Shown piece after piece: positions 49,251 to 61,307 of a stretch of 64,000 bases of DNA. The translations under genes and the position numbers were made by a program. Location: positions 38,917,001-38,981,000 of the forward strand of contig NC_135376.1 in the NCBI RefSeq assembly GCF_049243985.1, in the 5' to 3' direction. This stretch comes from Paroedura picta. Its lineage: Eukaryota; Chordata; Lepidosauria; Squamata; Gekkonidae. Within the stretch, counting starts at the first letter, position 1, and each line of letters starts with the position of its first letter. The notes beneath the pieces are model-generated. The model did not search any database and was not told the DNA's origin. It worked only from the letters and a program-made list of their open reading frames with translations.

Positions 49251-51726
49251 TAAAAACAGTCCAGCAAGCAAAGGCTATATGCCCCTTTGGTGAGACAAGT
49301 GGCTAATATTTAGATAGAAGAAAAAAATTACCCTTTGATCTGTGGAGTGTAGAGAGAAGGTTCTACATTTTCTAAGGTACTTGTTGCTTGGCAACATATC
49401 CTTCACAGCTCATTTGTTCTATATGCACAGAACAAAATCTGTCATCCTGCCTCACCATCATCTTTGGGCACCTATTGTTGCAATTTCCCCAATTTTTTTA
49501 AAAAACAAAGTGTGCTGGGGGGTTTGATCTGTAAGAAGGGTCATGCGTCGACAAATGTAATTTTCATACATTTTCCTACTGATTTATCTAGTGGTCTGTT
49601 GTTCTATTACCAATTTTAGAGTTAATTTGCAGTTGTGTTTGCAGGAGTAAACAGCCTTAAAATGGAAATCCGCTAGGGGGCAGCAGCCACTCAGCTTATC
49701 ACCAAATTGATTCTATTTCTCACTTGTGGTATTTTACTGCTACTGTCACTGGAATATGAGCAGCATACGCTTCTGTGCCTAAAATGTGAATTGACCCTTG
49801 GATAATTCCTGCTGCTGAAGAACACTGTTTCAGTGTCTTGGTTCTGAGATCCATGTAAGAGGATCATGATACGGAAAACTAGGAAAGGTATTCAGCTTTC
49901 CTTTTGAACTTGTCCATTGGGTTTTCATGGCAAAGATACTGTCATTTCCTTCTCCAGTGGATCACCTTTTGTCAGAGCTCTCAGCTATGACCTGTCCGTC
50001 TTGGGTAGCCCTACATGGCATAGCTCATAGCTTCACTGAGCTACGCAAGCCCCCTTGCCACGGCAAGGCAGCGACAACAACAACAACAAAGGCAGCCCCT
50101 TATTAGCATGCATGGAAGTTTTGTAAACACACTGCCTCCTAAATTTGTCAGTCAGGCAGAGAGCTGGTGTTTCCTCCTTTGTAGGAAATTTAACTAGAGT
50201 CTTTATTCCTGGCTCAGCTCCCTGCACTAAATATTGACTTGAGGGCCAAACAAAAGTTATTTTCTCTTTTTTAATGAGAATGCATGCATGGCTGTAACTA
50301 CCGTTTGAAGCGACCACCACTAAGGTTACCACTAGCCACCTATTATTTTGATACAAACACTTTCCCATTGAAGTAGAAAAGATGTCCATATTATTTATAT
50401 GGATACCGACTAAATTTGAAAGGTTTTATCTCGCTCCCCCCCAGCCCAAAAAAAAAATGAGCATTTTGAAGTATTCTTCTTTTCTCCAATACTTTTTGGA
50501 TATACCTGAATATATAAATGGGAGGTTCTCTAAGGCCAGGTGCAAGACTTTGAAGGATGACTTTCAGAACGTCTTCTGCCTCACAGCTGAAGTTTGTACT
50601 GTTCTATAGGAAATATTTTGGTGCGTATACCAGAGGGACCTTGACCACTTGAGCAGCTATCAGAGGTTTCCTAGACAGACAAGATTAGTTTCTTTCCCAG
50701 TCCCCTTAGAAATTTAAAATGCATTAAGGTTAGGTCCTATGCAGCTGGCCTACCAGAATTCTGTTAGTGGGCAATTATTTCTGCTGCTGTCCTTCTCCTG
50801 CCCATACACATGTAGTTTTTGAGCAGAATTTTACAGGGGGCTCTGTGGACTGCAATGGGGGATGGGGGGACTGGGAAAGAATACTTCCAAGGCTTCACTC
50901 TGCCAGTGATAGTTGGGAATAACTCTGAGAGTTCGATTGTTAGCCTTACAATTAGGCTCAAGATGTTTAGACAAGGAAATAACCCTGTCCTGCTCTCTAG
51001 TGAAATTCCCCTTGAAGGAGAGAGATACAATAATGACATCTATGAAAGAAGCACTTTTTGTAGCTTTCTGTTTAATCAAAACAGGCCCTAATCTGCTGTG
51101 CCTAATCCAACTTTTATGAGCCTGGTTGCCCAAAGTTCCCAAGATGTTGAGTTGCCTTTGTTAAAATTTGTCACTTTATCATACTGAAAGAGGATAGAAC
51201 AGTCTCCATTACTCACAGATTGACCAAGGTGTCCTCAATTGCACCTTTGTGTAACACTTTGAGAGGATAATGCAGTGGCCATCTCTGTATTTCTCCATTT
51301 AAAAAATATGAATCAAAGCCATCTCACTGCATGCTGCTGAAATGAAATAAGTGTTAAATGCTAATAATGCTCACTGCCAGGATACTTTTTTTAAAAAGTT
51401 GTGAGGGAGAACACTGAAGAAGTCCAGGAATTTGAGAACCATGAAGCAGTCCAGGAATATTATTTTTTATGCAGTGTTTTGCGGCTTCTGCCCACTGAAG
51501 GTTAGGGCATTCAAAGGCAAGAGTGGAGAGCTTTCCTTCAGGTAGTACTTAAAAATGTCCCTAGGATGATGATGGTTTTGCTGTATTCAAGCTCATCTCA
51601 CAGGAAGTGTGGGATATAAGTTTTATGAACAAGGGTCTGTTTCTTCATGCGAGGATTAAACCCAGTTGGCAAAGTTTTACAGCATCCTTCAGTTGAGCTT
51701 GGCTCATAATGTTATGGTGATTGATG
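49251..51726. other. Intergenic stretch between DNAJB11 and PROCR
   Basis: The two genes converge here. No exon, SINE head or inverted repeat was recognised. The PROCR 3' UTR must lie in the right part, but a clean minus-strand AATAAA was not found. Confidence 0.5.
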
Positions 51727-54712
51727 TTATCTTTTCCCACCTGTACATAGGAAGATGCAGACTGCTAGGCCCAAGAGAGCAAAGGCACCCACAATGATGC
51801 CCAGCACTAGTGGGGTGTGTGAGCGGCCTTGACGTTCTCCTGCAAGGCAAGAAGAGAAAACGTGATGAGAGTCTGTCTGCATATTTATGGATGGTAGCTG
51901 TACTTACTGTCGGAGTCATAAGGAAGTCTGTAGCCTGTAACGCCTAGGGCAGGGATTCCCAACCAGGGGCCTATGGATCCATGGGGGTCCGTAAGACCTC
52001 TGAAGTGGCGTGGCATGGCATGGGATGTCTCCTCAGCTCCTACTCTCTTGTCTATGTGAGGCAGAGTTGCCATAGTAGTAATAAAGGTGGGGGTAGGGAG
52101 CAAAAGGAGGACTAAGGGTGTAATTTCAGGCAGTGTGGTGGGGGCGTGGCCAGTTAATGTCACATCCAGAGATCTTCAAAATCTGAAAAAAGGTTGAAAA
52201 AGGCTCTCCTAGGGTAACACTCTGAAAGCCTTTGGGACCCAAGATGCAACAGTTTGACAAGTGTTGCATTTTGAGGCCTGCTTGTAAAACAAGGCTTGTG
52301 AGCAGGTGGCTTCCTGTGAGCATGAAGTAGCTTCCCATGCAACAGGGCCAGTTTTAACCACCACCACCACCCCTAACAGGAAATGATCTGATGAGGATCT
52401 CACGTGGTGGAGAATACTAAAAGTAACTTTTGGAGCCTCTGCAGCCATGTATTTTCTAGACAAACGCTAAAGGTACTATATCAAGAAAAGCTGGATTCTT
52501 TAGCCAAGTCATATTTGTGTATATTCTGGATTATTTTGTTTAGTGCTACCACTAGTAAGCAGGGGAAAGGAAAGAGGGGGAGGTCTTTGGAAAGCCTATT
52601 CATTTCCTCCATGCTACATACTGGAATTACTAGACATTTCTCACCTAGTTCCACCATGAACTCAGTTTTATTTTTACAGTCTTAAAAACTGGGTGCTTTT
52701 AAGAAAACTGAAAGAAAAGTGGGATTCTCACCTGCATCCATTTCTACTTTCTGTCTTTGTGAGGCAGTTTTGTGGCATTGCATGGAATATACTGAGTGAG
52801 ATCATGCAGTTGCATGGAAATAAGTACATCCTTGCTTGTTGGAGTTCATGGTTAGGAACCTTTGAGATTTGGCTGAAGTAATGTGTTGAATGGCTGTACT
52901 GTGGATAGCTAAGCAGCATCCCAGCTATTATGAGAAAAGGTTTTGCTTCCCAGAGGTATAAAAGTGGTCATACGCACCAGTGACGGGTTGGTTTACATCA
53001 CTGTGCTCCGTCACAAACTTAACACATGTTTCTTGTAGGAAAAACTGTAGGCTTTTGGTGGTCTCGTTGTAGTAGTTCAGCTGGCCAGTGGCATACCAGG
53101 CCATGGGGGAGGCCTCCAGAGGCACCCATGTAGCATTGGCAGCGTAGAATTTCAGGAAACCATGCCCATTCAGTGCAACCTCATAGAAGCTGTGACTGGT
53201 GCTGTTGTGGAAGATCAGGCAGCCCTGAATGCAGTGTACATGAAAGGGATCTACAACAAAATAGGAGTGTTAGGAATATGCTTCTCAGAATTCTGGTGCT
53301 TCTTCAAGTGATTCCAAAGGCTGGTAGTTGAGACATGACTGAGGTCATTCCCTCAAATGATCCAGGCCCCACACAGCTGGCACAGCACCAAAGAGGGTTC
53401 CGCCATCCTCTGGAAACATTTCCAGGCTTCAGAGGTGTAGGGGCACCTGCAGTGATTAGCAGATGTGGGCACAACCAGAGCTGCCTCCTCTGAGGGATTC
53501 AGGTAAGACACACAGGGCGGGGGGGGGGCTAAAAGGAGATGCCCAAGGGAGAGGGGGTAGAGGTTGCAGCACTTTGAGGTGCACCCCCATTTCTTCCTCT
53601 TGTGTACACCCCAGTCTCCTGTCTCCTTAGAAGGTGTGCTGGACTCTGAAAGAATCAGAAAAGGGGCATCTGTGTCTTCTAGTTCTTATAGCAGCTTCTG
53701 GGTCCCAGGATGAGTCCCAGACCCAAAACAATGTTATTGCCCAAACTAACCTCAAAAGACAGCTCTGGCTCCTCCTCCTCCTCCTGCCGCTGCTGAGTCA
53801 GAACAGCTAGAGAGAGCAGCAGACCCCTGCCCAGTGCCAGCACCTACAGGCACCTCAGCAGGTGGCACACCAGCAGCAGCATCCCTGAAGAGGGCCTTGT
53901 GAGTCCTCTTCGTTGCACCACCCCAGCCAGAGGATGCAGTGGTAGAAGGCAGCTCTGGGACAGCCCTCTCCCTCTGCTTAGCCTTTTCTCCAGGGCCCAG
54001 TTGGGCTCCCCTCCTGCCCCTCATTCTGTCCTTCGAGAGACTGACTGCATCACCAAAGTAATCTACCTGTACTACAGCTGACACACTAACCTGCTTGCCT
54101 GTTTTTTAATCTCCCCTGCACAATCTTTTTGTTGTATAAAGTTACACTTAGCCTTTTAAAATGGATTTTAAAAAACTGGTTCTGACTTTACAGCCTAAAA
54201 GCTGGCTAATTTTTAGAAACTAGCATGGAGCTGGAAGTATGAACTCTTTTTTAAAGCCATAATTTACCTTATGTTTCCAACCTGGCCTATAAGCAAAGCC
54301 TGACTTTTTCCCAAAAAAGCAAGCACTCCCTTTTGAAAACCTGGAAGACTCAACAATCATCCCAAAATACTTTTTTTTAACCACCTGGCTTCAATTGTTT
54401 CAAAGTCCAGAGCAAGGTCAGCCTAATATTTTTTAAAGTTAATTTGTACTCCAATTATTGTTTGAGAAACAATGTGGTCTTAATTGTTTAGCACAAGTCT
54501 ATTAAGGGAGGAACTCTAAGCCCCATGCTGAAAATTATGTTGTGCCTTTTAAAATACCTAAACCCCCACTTTCGTTAACCGTCTTTAAACCCAACAAGAA
54601 GTTCCTTACACAATTCTATTGTTTAAAACTAATGGGAACACCCCCAAAACTCCACTATACCACTCGCCAAAGAAAACTAGCTTTTAAAGGGCCAGAGAGC
54701 AAACAAAGATCC

Positions 54713-54751
<39 letters not shown>

Positions 54752-57700
54752 AAACAGCACTAGGCAATTCAAAACAGCAAAATACAAAGATGAGGTTTAA
54801 AAACAAAACAAACCAAAGACTAGCCTTTCCCACCATCAACCCCCCCCCATACCCTAAACAGTTAAACGTGACATATTTTAAAGTGGATATTTGAAGCAGG
54901 TGACAGATTTCTTCACGTAGGTAGGAGTTCCCTCCAGATTCTGGAAACCTCCAAGGCAGCAGCAGACCAGAGCATCAGAGGCACACTCCAGAAGTCTTCT
55001 ACCGTCTTGGAGTCAAGGTACAATCAGGGATTGCTTCTATGCTCTTTCCTCATGGTCAAAAATAATTCTAAGCTAAAGCAGCCTAGGAGAAAATCCCAGT
55101 AAGGTATTTTTGAAAGGGGTATATCCTAATACACACCACTACTGCTAGCTATGCATCTGTGCTCAGTTTTCAGTAGCTGGCAGATGCAGAAGTGATATCA
55201 AGTTGGCCAGCACACAGACAAAAGTTGCAATTCTATATGCACCCGATAGTTGTAGGTGAGAGGCATCAATGCTGTTTTATGCTGAACTGCTCTGAACTAA
55301 TTAAAATCCATGGTCTTAGCCTCCTAGGCTACTTACATTACAACCTTGTTCAGTCTATTTGCAAATCTGCCTCCAAATCTTTAAATTACACTGAATACCA
55401 AACAGTGTTATCATGTGTCCAAGCTATGCGATAACAGTTAGTTGTGATGACATCTAGCACCAACATGGTCTTGCTCCCTGCTTCGTTACTCACATGCTAC
55501 ATGCCTCTCACGAGCTATCACTTTGGCCATGTTCTGGAAGTGCTGTATGTACATGTACAGGTCGTTCTTCCTCTGGGTCCAAAGATGGGACGGCTCCAGA
55601 GGAAGCAGCTGGCTCACATTGAGCTGCTCGCCGTGCCCCTCCAAAGTGTGTGTGAGCTTTCCATCCAGGGTGGCATTGCCCTCAACTTCCACTGAACCAT
55701 CATCTCGAAAGCAGGACAGGTGGAACATGTCAATAGCATGAAGGTCTGAGAGAGAAAAGAAGACAACAGATATTTAGACTGACATTATAGTGCATACTGG
55801 AGCTACTACACAAAGCCTTAAAACCCTGTGCCCTCAAATTCTTTTTATCCCAGCCTCGTGACCAGGACGAAAAGGAAAGGTAGGCACAAAAATCATTCTC
55901 CTTGCTTGATTTGGCAACCCAGGCCGAATTGCTAATAGTTTCCGGAGGAAATGTTGAGTATTGAAGGAAGGGCATTCCCTCCATGGTTTTCCTCCTAAGG
56001 GCTTCCCTCTTGACTGACTGCAAGCACTAACTGGCTGCCCACCCTCTGTCCCAGACTTGATGGCACCAGCCTCGACTAAGGTCACTTTGGCCGTGCCTTT
56101 CCTTTTGTTCAAGAGTAGCAAAATCAGCAAAGTGCAAGGTGAACCTGCCAGTTCCTCCACTGCAAAGGTAATGGACCGTCCTAGGTAAACCAAAAAACAC
56201 TGCAAATTGACCTGTTGTGTTCAACTTGATGCTTCACGCTTATAAAGCCAGTGCAACTGTGAAGCAAGAGGAAGCTGCTTTAGGAAGAAGTCAGAGGAAG
56301 AGAAAACTTCCTGCTTCCTTCTGTGTATCATTTCTTTTTTAGAAAATGAGCCAATCTGGGGCATCTTTTTTGACTTTTGGCTTCAGGTGGAAAATTAGAA
56401 GTAAAAAAAAAATGACTTGGCATTGCTCTTTTAGACTGGAACCCCCACAGAAGCTCACAATATTAATCAAATGTGGTATTTCATTTAACAAAGTTTTTCA
56501 GTTTAAAAGTTAAAACAAGACTATGTGAGAAGAGATGTAGGATGAGGAAAACCCATAATTTTAATATATTGCATGCACGCACCTGAAACAAACAAACAAA
56601 AAGCATTCTTACCAATGGAAGAGGACAGGAAGAAAACTAGAAACGAAAGGTCTGAGCTGAGCCAGCAGCAGACATGTGAGTGTCTCTGTGTTTGCTGTCC
56701 CTTTGTCTAGAATACTGTGGTCTTAAATGGCTGTGAGGGAACATCAGCCCAAATGAACCAAGAGCCAGGTGTGTGGTGGTGTTTTTACCTTCCTCTTCAA
56801 AGCTGCTGGACTTACACGCCTGATGGAATGGTGGAATGGTCAGCTCAGCTAAACCAGAAACAGGTATGGGACAGTGGCTTCATCTGTCTGTTCCACTCAC
56901 ATGGAGTAGGCAAATCAGTCAGGGCTATGAGGGAGCTAGTGCATCTCACAAGCTAGTAAGCATTTTGGCAAGCCCACCTCTAACCATTTTTGACAAAGAT
57001 ACTATGGACTAGTCCTGGTCAAAGGTTCAGTTGTTCATAATAAGCAGTATAGCTCAACTGATATTCATTGGTATAACAAAGCCATCTGACAAAAATGTAG
57101 AGAGCCATATACTCCTGAAGGATGAATGTCTGCTTTCTTCGTCAACCTGCAAGCACTATTGTACATCTCTGATAGTAATTCATGAAAACAAGCAACCATG
57201 AAATCAGATGCACCATGGAATGCAGATTTGTAAAGAATATGCCATCCTATTCCAGCTACCATCATGGAACAGCTTGGACATACAGCATGCTTCTTCCTTC
57301 TACTTTCCTCGTGGTGGAGTTCTGCAGTGCTGAAATACAACCTGTCTCCTCTAACACAATGGTCCCCAACCCCCGGTCTAGGGACCAGGACCGGTCCATA
57401 GATCAGTCAGTACCGGGCCGTGGCTCCTCATCCTCCTCCCCAGCTGCTGCCTCGGGGCCTGCCCTGCTACTCTGCCACTGGCTCACCTTTGGTACTCTCC
57501 AGCGGCCTCAGTAGAATTGTCAAGCGTTGACTGGTCCCCGGTGATAAAAAGGTTGGGGACCACTGCTCTAACATACAAGCAAAGGGAAAATGCTGAAGAA
57601 AGCCCCTCACACAAGAGGAAATGATTTTGCAGGGTCAGAAATACATAACTGGATTGAGAAAAACTTTCCATGCAGGGTGGGAGTGGGATATTGAAGCATT

Positions 57701-60700
57701 CGTAAGCACTGTGTAGGCAAGAGTGGAAAGTTGTCATTTTGTCCCCTTTCCATGCCCCTACTTGGTACTGTTTTAAAAGTAGCTTGGGATGGAATGGTTA
57801 GAAAAATGTTAGAAAAACATTCTAGGTACTCTGCCCATTTGGTGACACAGCTATGAAGCAATTTATCCTGCCCTCTGCAGCAGCTGGAGGAGGACTGAGA
57901 TAGATCCTTGGCAGCTTGGCCTACTGTAACGCTGAGTCAAAGGATGTCATCCCATATGACCAGTTTCTTCCGCGGAGTCTTTCGTAATGCAGGAGCTGTA
58001 ATTATGATTGAGGGGTGGCAGTCCTTGTAAAACAGAGTCCAATGTGGACAGCTGGGATGTGCATTGTGGAATAAGGATAAATGGGAGGTCATAAAGATTT
58101 TGGGGTTTATTTGTCAGCATGTGGGGGAATTGCACAAAGAGATGAGAGTTATTAAGTAGGGTACACTGGAGCTGCATATCAAGTTTGTTTATATTCCTTA
58201 TTTTATCTGCTTGTTAGAGAGCCAGTTTGGTGTAGTGGTTAGGAATGTGGACTTCTAATCTGGCATGCCAGGTTCGATTCTGCGCTCCCCCAAATGCAAC
58301 CAGCTGGGTGACCTTCGGCTCGCCACGGCACTGATAAAACTGTTCTGACCGAGCAGTAATATCAGGGCTCTCTCAGCCCCACCCACCTTGCAGGGTGTCT
58401 GTTGTGGGGAGAGGAAAGGGAAGGCGACTATAAACTGTTTTGAGCCTCTTTTGAGTAGAGAAAAGCAGCATATAAGAACCAACTCTTCTTCTTCTTTGTT
58501 TCATAAGAACATAAACACAGCCATGCTGGATAAGACCTAGAGGCCATTCAGCCCAGCATCCTTTTTCACACAGTAGCCCACCAGATGCCCCAGAACAGCT
58601 GTAAGCAGTTTCCAGACCAAAGCCTCCTTCTGGTTCTGGTCCACAGCACTGGCATTCAGAGGGCCTCCACAAATGGAGATGCCATGCAGTTAAATTATGA
58701 CTAACAGCCATGAAGGCGTCTGTTTCCCTTCTCAAACTCAAGTGAACTAACAGTCATCACTACATCCTGTGGCAGTGAATTCTTCAAGTTAATGACACTC
58801 ATACTGAGAAAGTGCTTCCTTTTTGAATCCTTGAACATCTGCCATCGCCAATTTTTTGCCATTGCTCATCGACCCGTATGTGGCTGTTTGGCAGGGTCAT
58901 CCTGCTATGTGGTGGCAACCTTAGCAACATTAGTGACTGCACATGCGTGCGTTTTTTTTAAGTATGTAAAGCTGTTCAGCAAGCACTTAAATCCTTCCAT
59001 GCTGAACCACACAGACCCTGATCAATACAAATCAGTTTGTTGTAGTAGAATAAGGTAGTTTCACGTGTCCAAAATGTTTGCAATTAAATTCACAACATTT
59101 CTGCTTCCTTTCATCTGTCCTGAATATGTTGTCCATTAACATCATTGAGTGCCCATGAGTTCTAGTCTTACGGGTTTGGGGGGAAAGTTCCCCCTATTCT
59201 CTACCCTTTGCATCATTTTGTAAAGCTCTACCATGTCCTCCCACCCCCGAGCTGTGTTTTCTCCAAACAAAATAGGCCCAACCTCGGCCTTTTCTTGCAT
59301 GAAAGATGTTCCAACCCCATGGTCATTTTTTATTCCTTTTTTTTTTTTGCACCTTTTCCAGTGCCATGGTATCCCTTTTGAGACATACTCGTTAGAATGT
59401 ACAAGATATTCCAAATGTCACCAAAACATAAATGTATATAAAGGCATTTCTATAGTGCCCATTTTATTTCCAGTGTATAAGCCCTTGTATAGAATTTGCC
59501 TTTTCATGACAGCTTTGGACTGACTCACACTTTATTGATCAGTCCTATCTACCATGGCCTCAATGTTTTTCTTGATCTGTCATTGCCAGTCCAGATCCCA
59601 ATAGCACATACTTAACATCAAGATTTGGTTTGTCCCAGTGTTTGATTCTCACCATTTTGAATAGTGCTGTCTTATCCAAAAGCACACCTGCCTTGCTGCT
59701 CAGTGTAAATCCAGATGTATCAGAAAGTCATAGGGCAGTGGAGGTTTCTGAGTAATCTGACAGCTCTGGGTTGATTTGATGTTCAGTTGAGATCTAGTGG
59801 GTCACCTCTGGTAGGGTCAATAAGAGTTATTCCACCCCAGGAACTCATATAAAAAGGCGGATGTTGGTTCCCAGTTCCTAAGTTTTATTTATTCAGCGTA
59901 TTGGCTGCCCCTCTGTGACAGCTGTTTTGGGGCAGCTAACAACATTAAAAACCCGTACATAGAGGTTTTTAAACTATTAACAGTTAACTATTAAGAATTT
60001 TAAAATTAAAATTCCCATTTAAAAGAATGCTTCAGCACTGTCCCTTTAGGTTCAGTATAACAGGGGAAGTCAACCTGTGGTCCTCCAGTTGTTCATGGAC
60101 TACAATTCTCATGAGCCCCTGCCAGCAAATGCTGGCAGAGGCTCATGGGAATTGTAGTCTATGGACATCTGGAGGACCACAGGTTGACTACCCCTGCAGT
60201 ATAATACTAGCTTAGTTTTATTATCCAGGTGCAGATGGGAGGGCAGGTGGAAAGGAGTTACATTTCCATGGTGCTGTGGTTAAGAGGGGTGAATTCTAAT
60301 TTAGTGAGCCGGCTTTGATTCCCCACTCTTCTACATATAGCCAGCTATATAGTCAGCTACATATAGCCAGCCCTGATAGGGCTGTTCTGACCAAGCAGTC
60401 CTGTCAGAGCTCTCTCAACCTCACCTACCTCACAGGGTGTCTGTTGTGGGGAGAGGAAGGGAAGGCAATAGCAGGCAGCTTTGAGACTCCTTTAGGCAGT
60501 GAAAACCAGGGTATAAAAAACAACTCTTCTTCACATTTTGGGATGAATTAGGGCCATGGAGTTTTATTACTTGTTGTTGTTATGGGCCTTGGCTTTTAGC
60601 AGCCTGAAACCTGATTCTGCTTTACTTCAGCCTGTCATCAAAGCCCTCCTACGAAGAGATATTTTTAACATCATAATCTGACAAAAATCTGCATTTCCCC

Positions 60701-61307
60701 TCATTTTTAATTTATTTATCAAATCTATATTCATCTCCTCCCCTGAATGGGTCTTTGTGGCATCGGGCCAAATGAAGAGTTCTAGGGAACACAAGAGTCT
60801 ACACCTGGCCTGCCTATCATGGGGTGCATCCTAATAAAGGTAGCATGAGGGTTGTGGTTTTGTCTTTTTACATATCCCACACTTCCATTTCTTTCCATTA
60901 AGTTAACAGTTTTGATAGAGTACAAGACGAACTTATAAAACACAGCTTGTGTTTGCAAATAAAGTTAGTTTTAAGAGTTTTTGTCTGATTTTTAAAATCA
61001 GTACCCCAGAATAATAGAGTTGGAAGGGACCTCATGCGTCATTTAGTCCAACCCCCAGAGTTTTATATCTACTCACAGAATTGGATATGTATGAAGTTTT
61101 AGACAACTGGCATCCTCCCCCCCCCCTTCAAGCTGCACAATAAACACCATCTGTTTTACAAAATCCTCCTCGTTGTCTTAAAGGTTAAAGGTTTCCTTAA
61201 ACAGAAAGTTAACACAGAAACCATAGAGCCATGGGATTTCACTTACCTGCACTGTACGCCCAGGGGCAGAGAAGCCAAAGGAGAAGTGGCAAGAGCACGA
61301 CTAACAT
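51727..61307 (-). CDS. PROCR: Endothelial protein C receptor (EPCR), complete, 4 exons
   Basis: EPCR is an MHC class I/CD1-like surface receptor with alpha1-alpha2 domains but no alpha3. It binds the Gla domain of protein C and promotes its activation. Minus-strand exons are 61307-61247 (signal peptide, MLVVLLPLLLWLLCPWAYSA), 55745-55494 (alpha1, DLHAIDMFHLSCFRDDG to ARERHVA), 53250-52978 (alpha2, PFHVHCIQGC to NQPVT) and 51839-51727 (stalk, membrane helix about residues 206-227, CTGGKR, stop). All junctions are GT-AG in phase 1, giving 232 residues; human has 238. The alpha2 cysteines are likely C115 and C180, with an extra C111. N-glycosylation sequons occur at N44, N63, N120, N143 and N166. 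Human EPCR ends GGRRC; this one ends GGKR without the last cysteine. It is tail-to-tail with DNAJB11, unlike human PROCR on chromosome 20. Confidence 0.95.
51950..52207. mobile_element. hAT-like element in PROCR intron 3
   Basis: It starts CAGGGATTCCCAACCAGGGG and ends AAGGTTGAAAAAGGCTCT. The flanking CCTAGGG (51943-51949 and 52208-52214) gives a 7-8 bp target-site duplication. The inverted repeats are imperfect, so it is an older copy. Confidence 0.7.
53251..55493. other. PROCR intron 2 with an unexplained GC-rich part
   Basis: A GC-rich block at about 53360-54090 carries a 110-codon minus-strand ORF (53752-54084) rich in Ala, Gly and Arg with no family I recognise. An (AC)n run lies at 54717-54748. 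The rest is AT-rich. It could be an unclassified transposon insert of about 1.5 kb, but I found no ends. Confidence 0.4.
55746..57348. other. PROCR intron 1, 3' part
   Basis: No recognised repeat or exon was found. A C/A-rich block near 56584-56600 (AAACAAACAAACAAAAAG) is the only simple repeat. Confidence 0.45.
57357..57565. mobile_element. Non-autonomous hAT element in PROCR intron 1
   Basis: It starts CAATGGTCCCCAACCCCCGG and ends AAGGTTGGGGACCACTG. A perfect 8-bp target-site duplication, CTCTAACA, lies at 57349-57356 and 57566-57573. The termini resemble those of 20612-20911, indicating the same hAT family. Confidence 0.92.
57574..58214. other. PROCR intron 1, no recognised element
   Basis: I see no exon or repeat that can be supported. 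Confidence 0.4.
58215..58497 (+). mobile_element. tRNA-derived SINE, full length
   Basis: It begins GAGCCAGTTTGGTGTAGTGG, has B-box GGTTCGATTC at about 58271-58280, and ends AAGAACCAACTCTTCTTCTT. It is the best-preserved sense copy of the family in the window. Confidence 0.92.
58500..59530 (-). mobile_element. CR1/L3-like LINE 3' region, interrupted
   Basis: In antisense it contains CAGCCCAGCATCCTTTTTCA near 58551, TGGCAGTGAATTCTTCAAGT near 58771, and CTCTACCATGTCCTCCCACC near 59226, followed by CAACCTCGGCCTTTTC, the order typical of CR1/L3 3' parts. A stretch at about 58865-59100 does not fit and may be an insertion. It is heavily decayed. Confidence 0.6.
60061..60196. mobile_element. Palindromic hAT-like MITE with perfect target duplication
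   Basis: The element runs CAGGGGAAGTCAACCTGTGG to its inverse complement ending GACTACCCCTG. The 8-bp duplication CAGTATAA is perfect (60053-60060, 60197-60204). Confidence 0.95.
60266..60533 (+). mobile_element. tRNA-derived SINE, older copy
   Basis: The head is TGGTGCTGTGGTTAAGAGGG, with a diverged B-box GCTTTGATTC. An internal CAGCTATATAGTCAGCTACA duplication replaces part of the body. The end is AAAACAACTCTTCTTCACA. Confidence 0.82.
61005..61070 (-). mobile_element. CR1 3'-terminal fragment
   Basis: ATAATAGAGTTGGAAGGGAC followed by TCATTTAGTCCAACCCCCAG is the CR1 3' end in antisense, also seen at 20568-20612. Confidence 0.7.
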
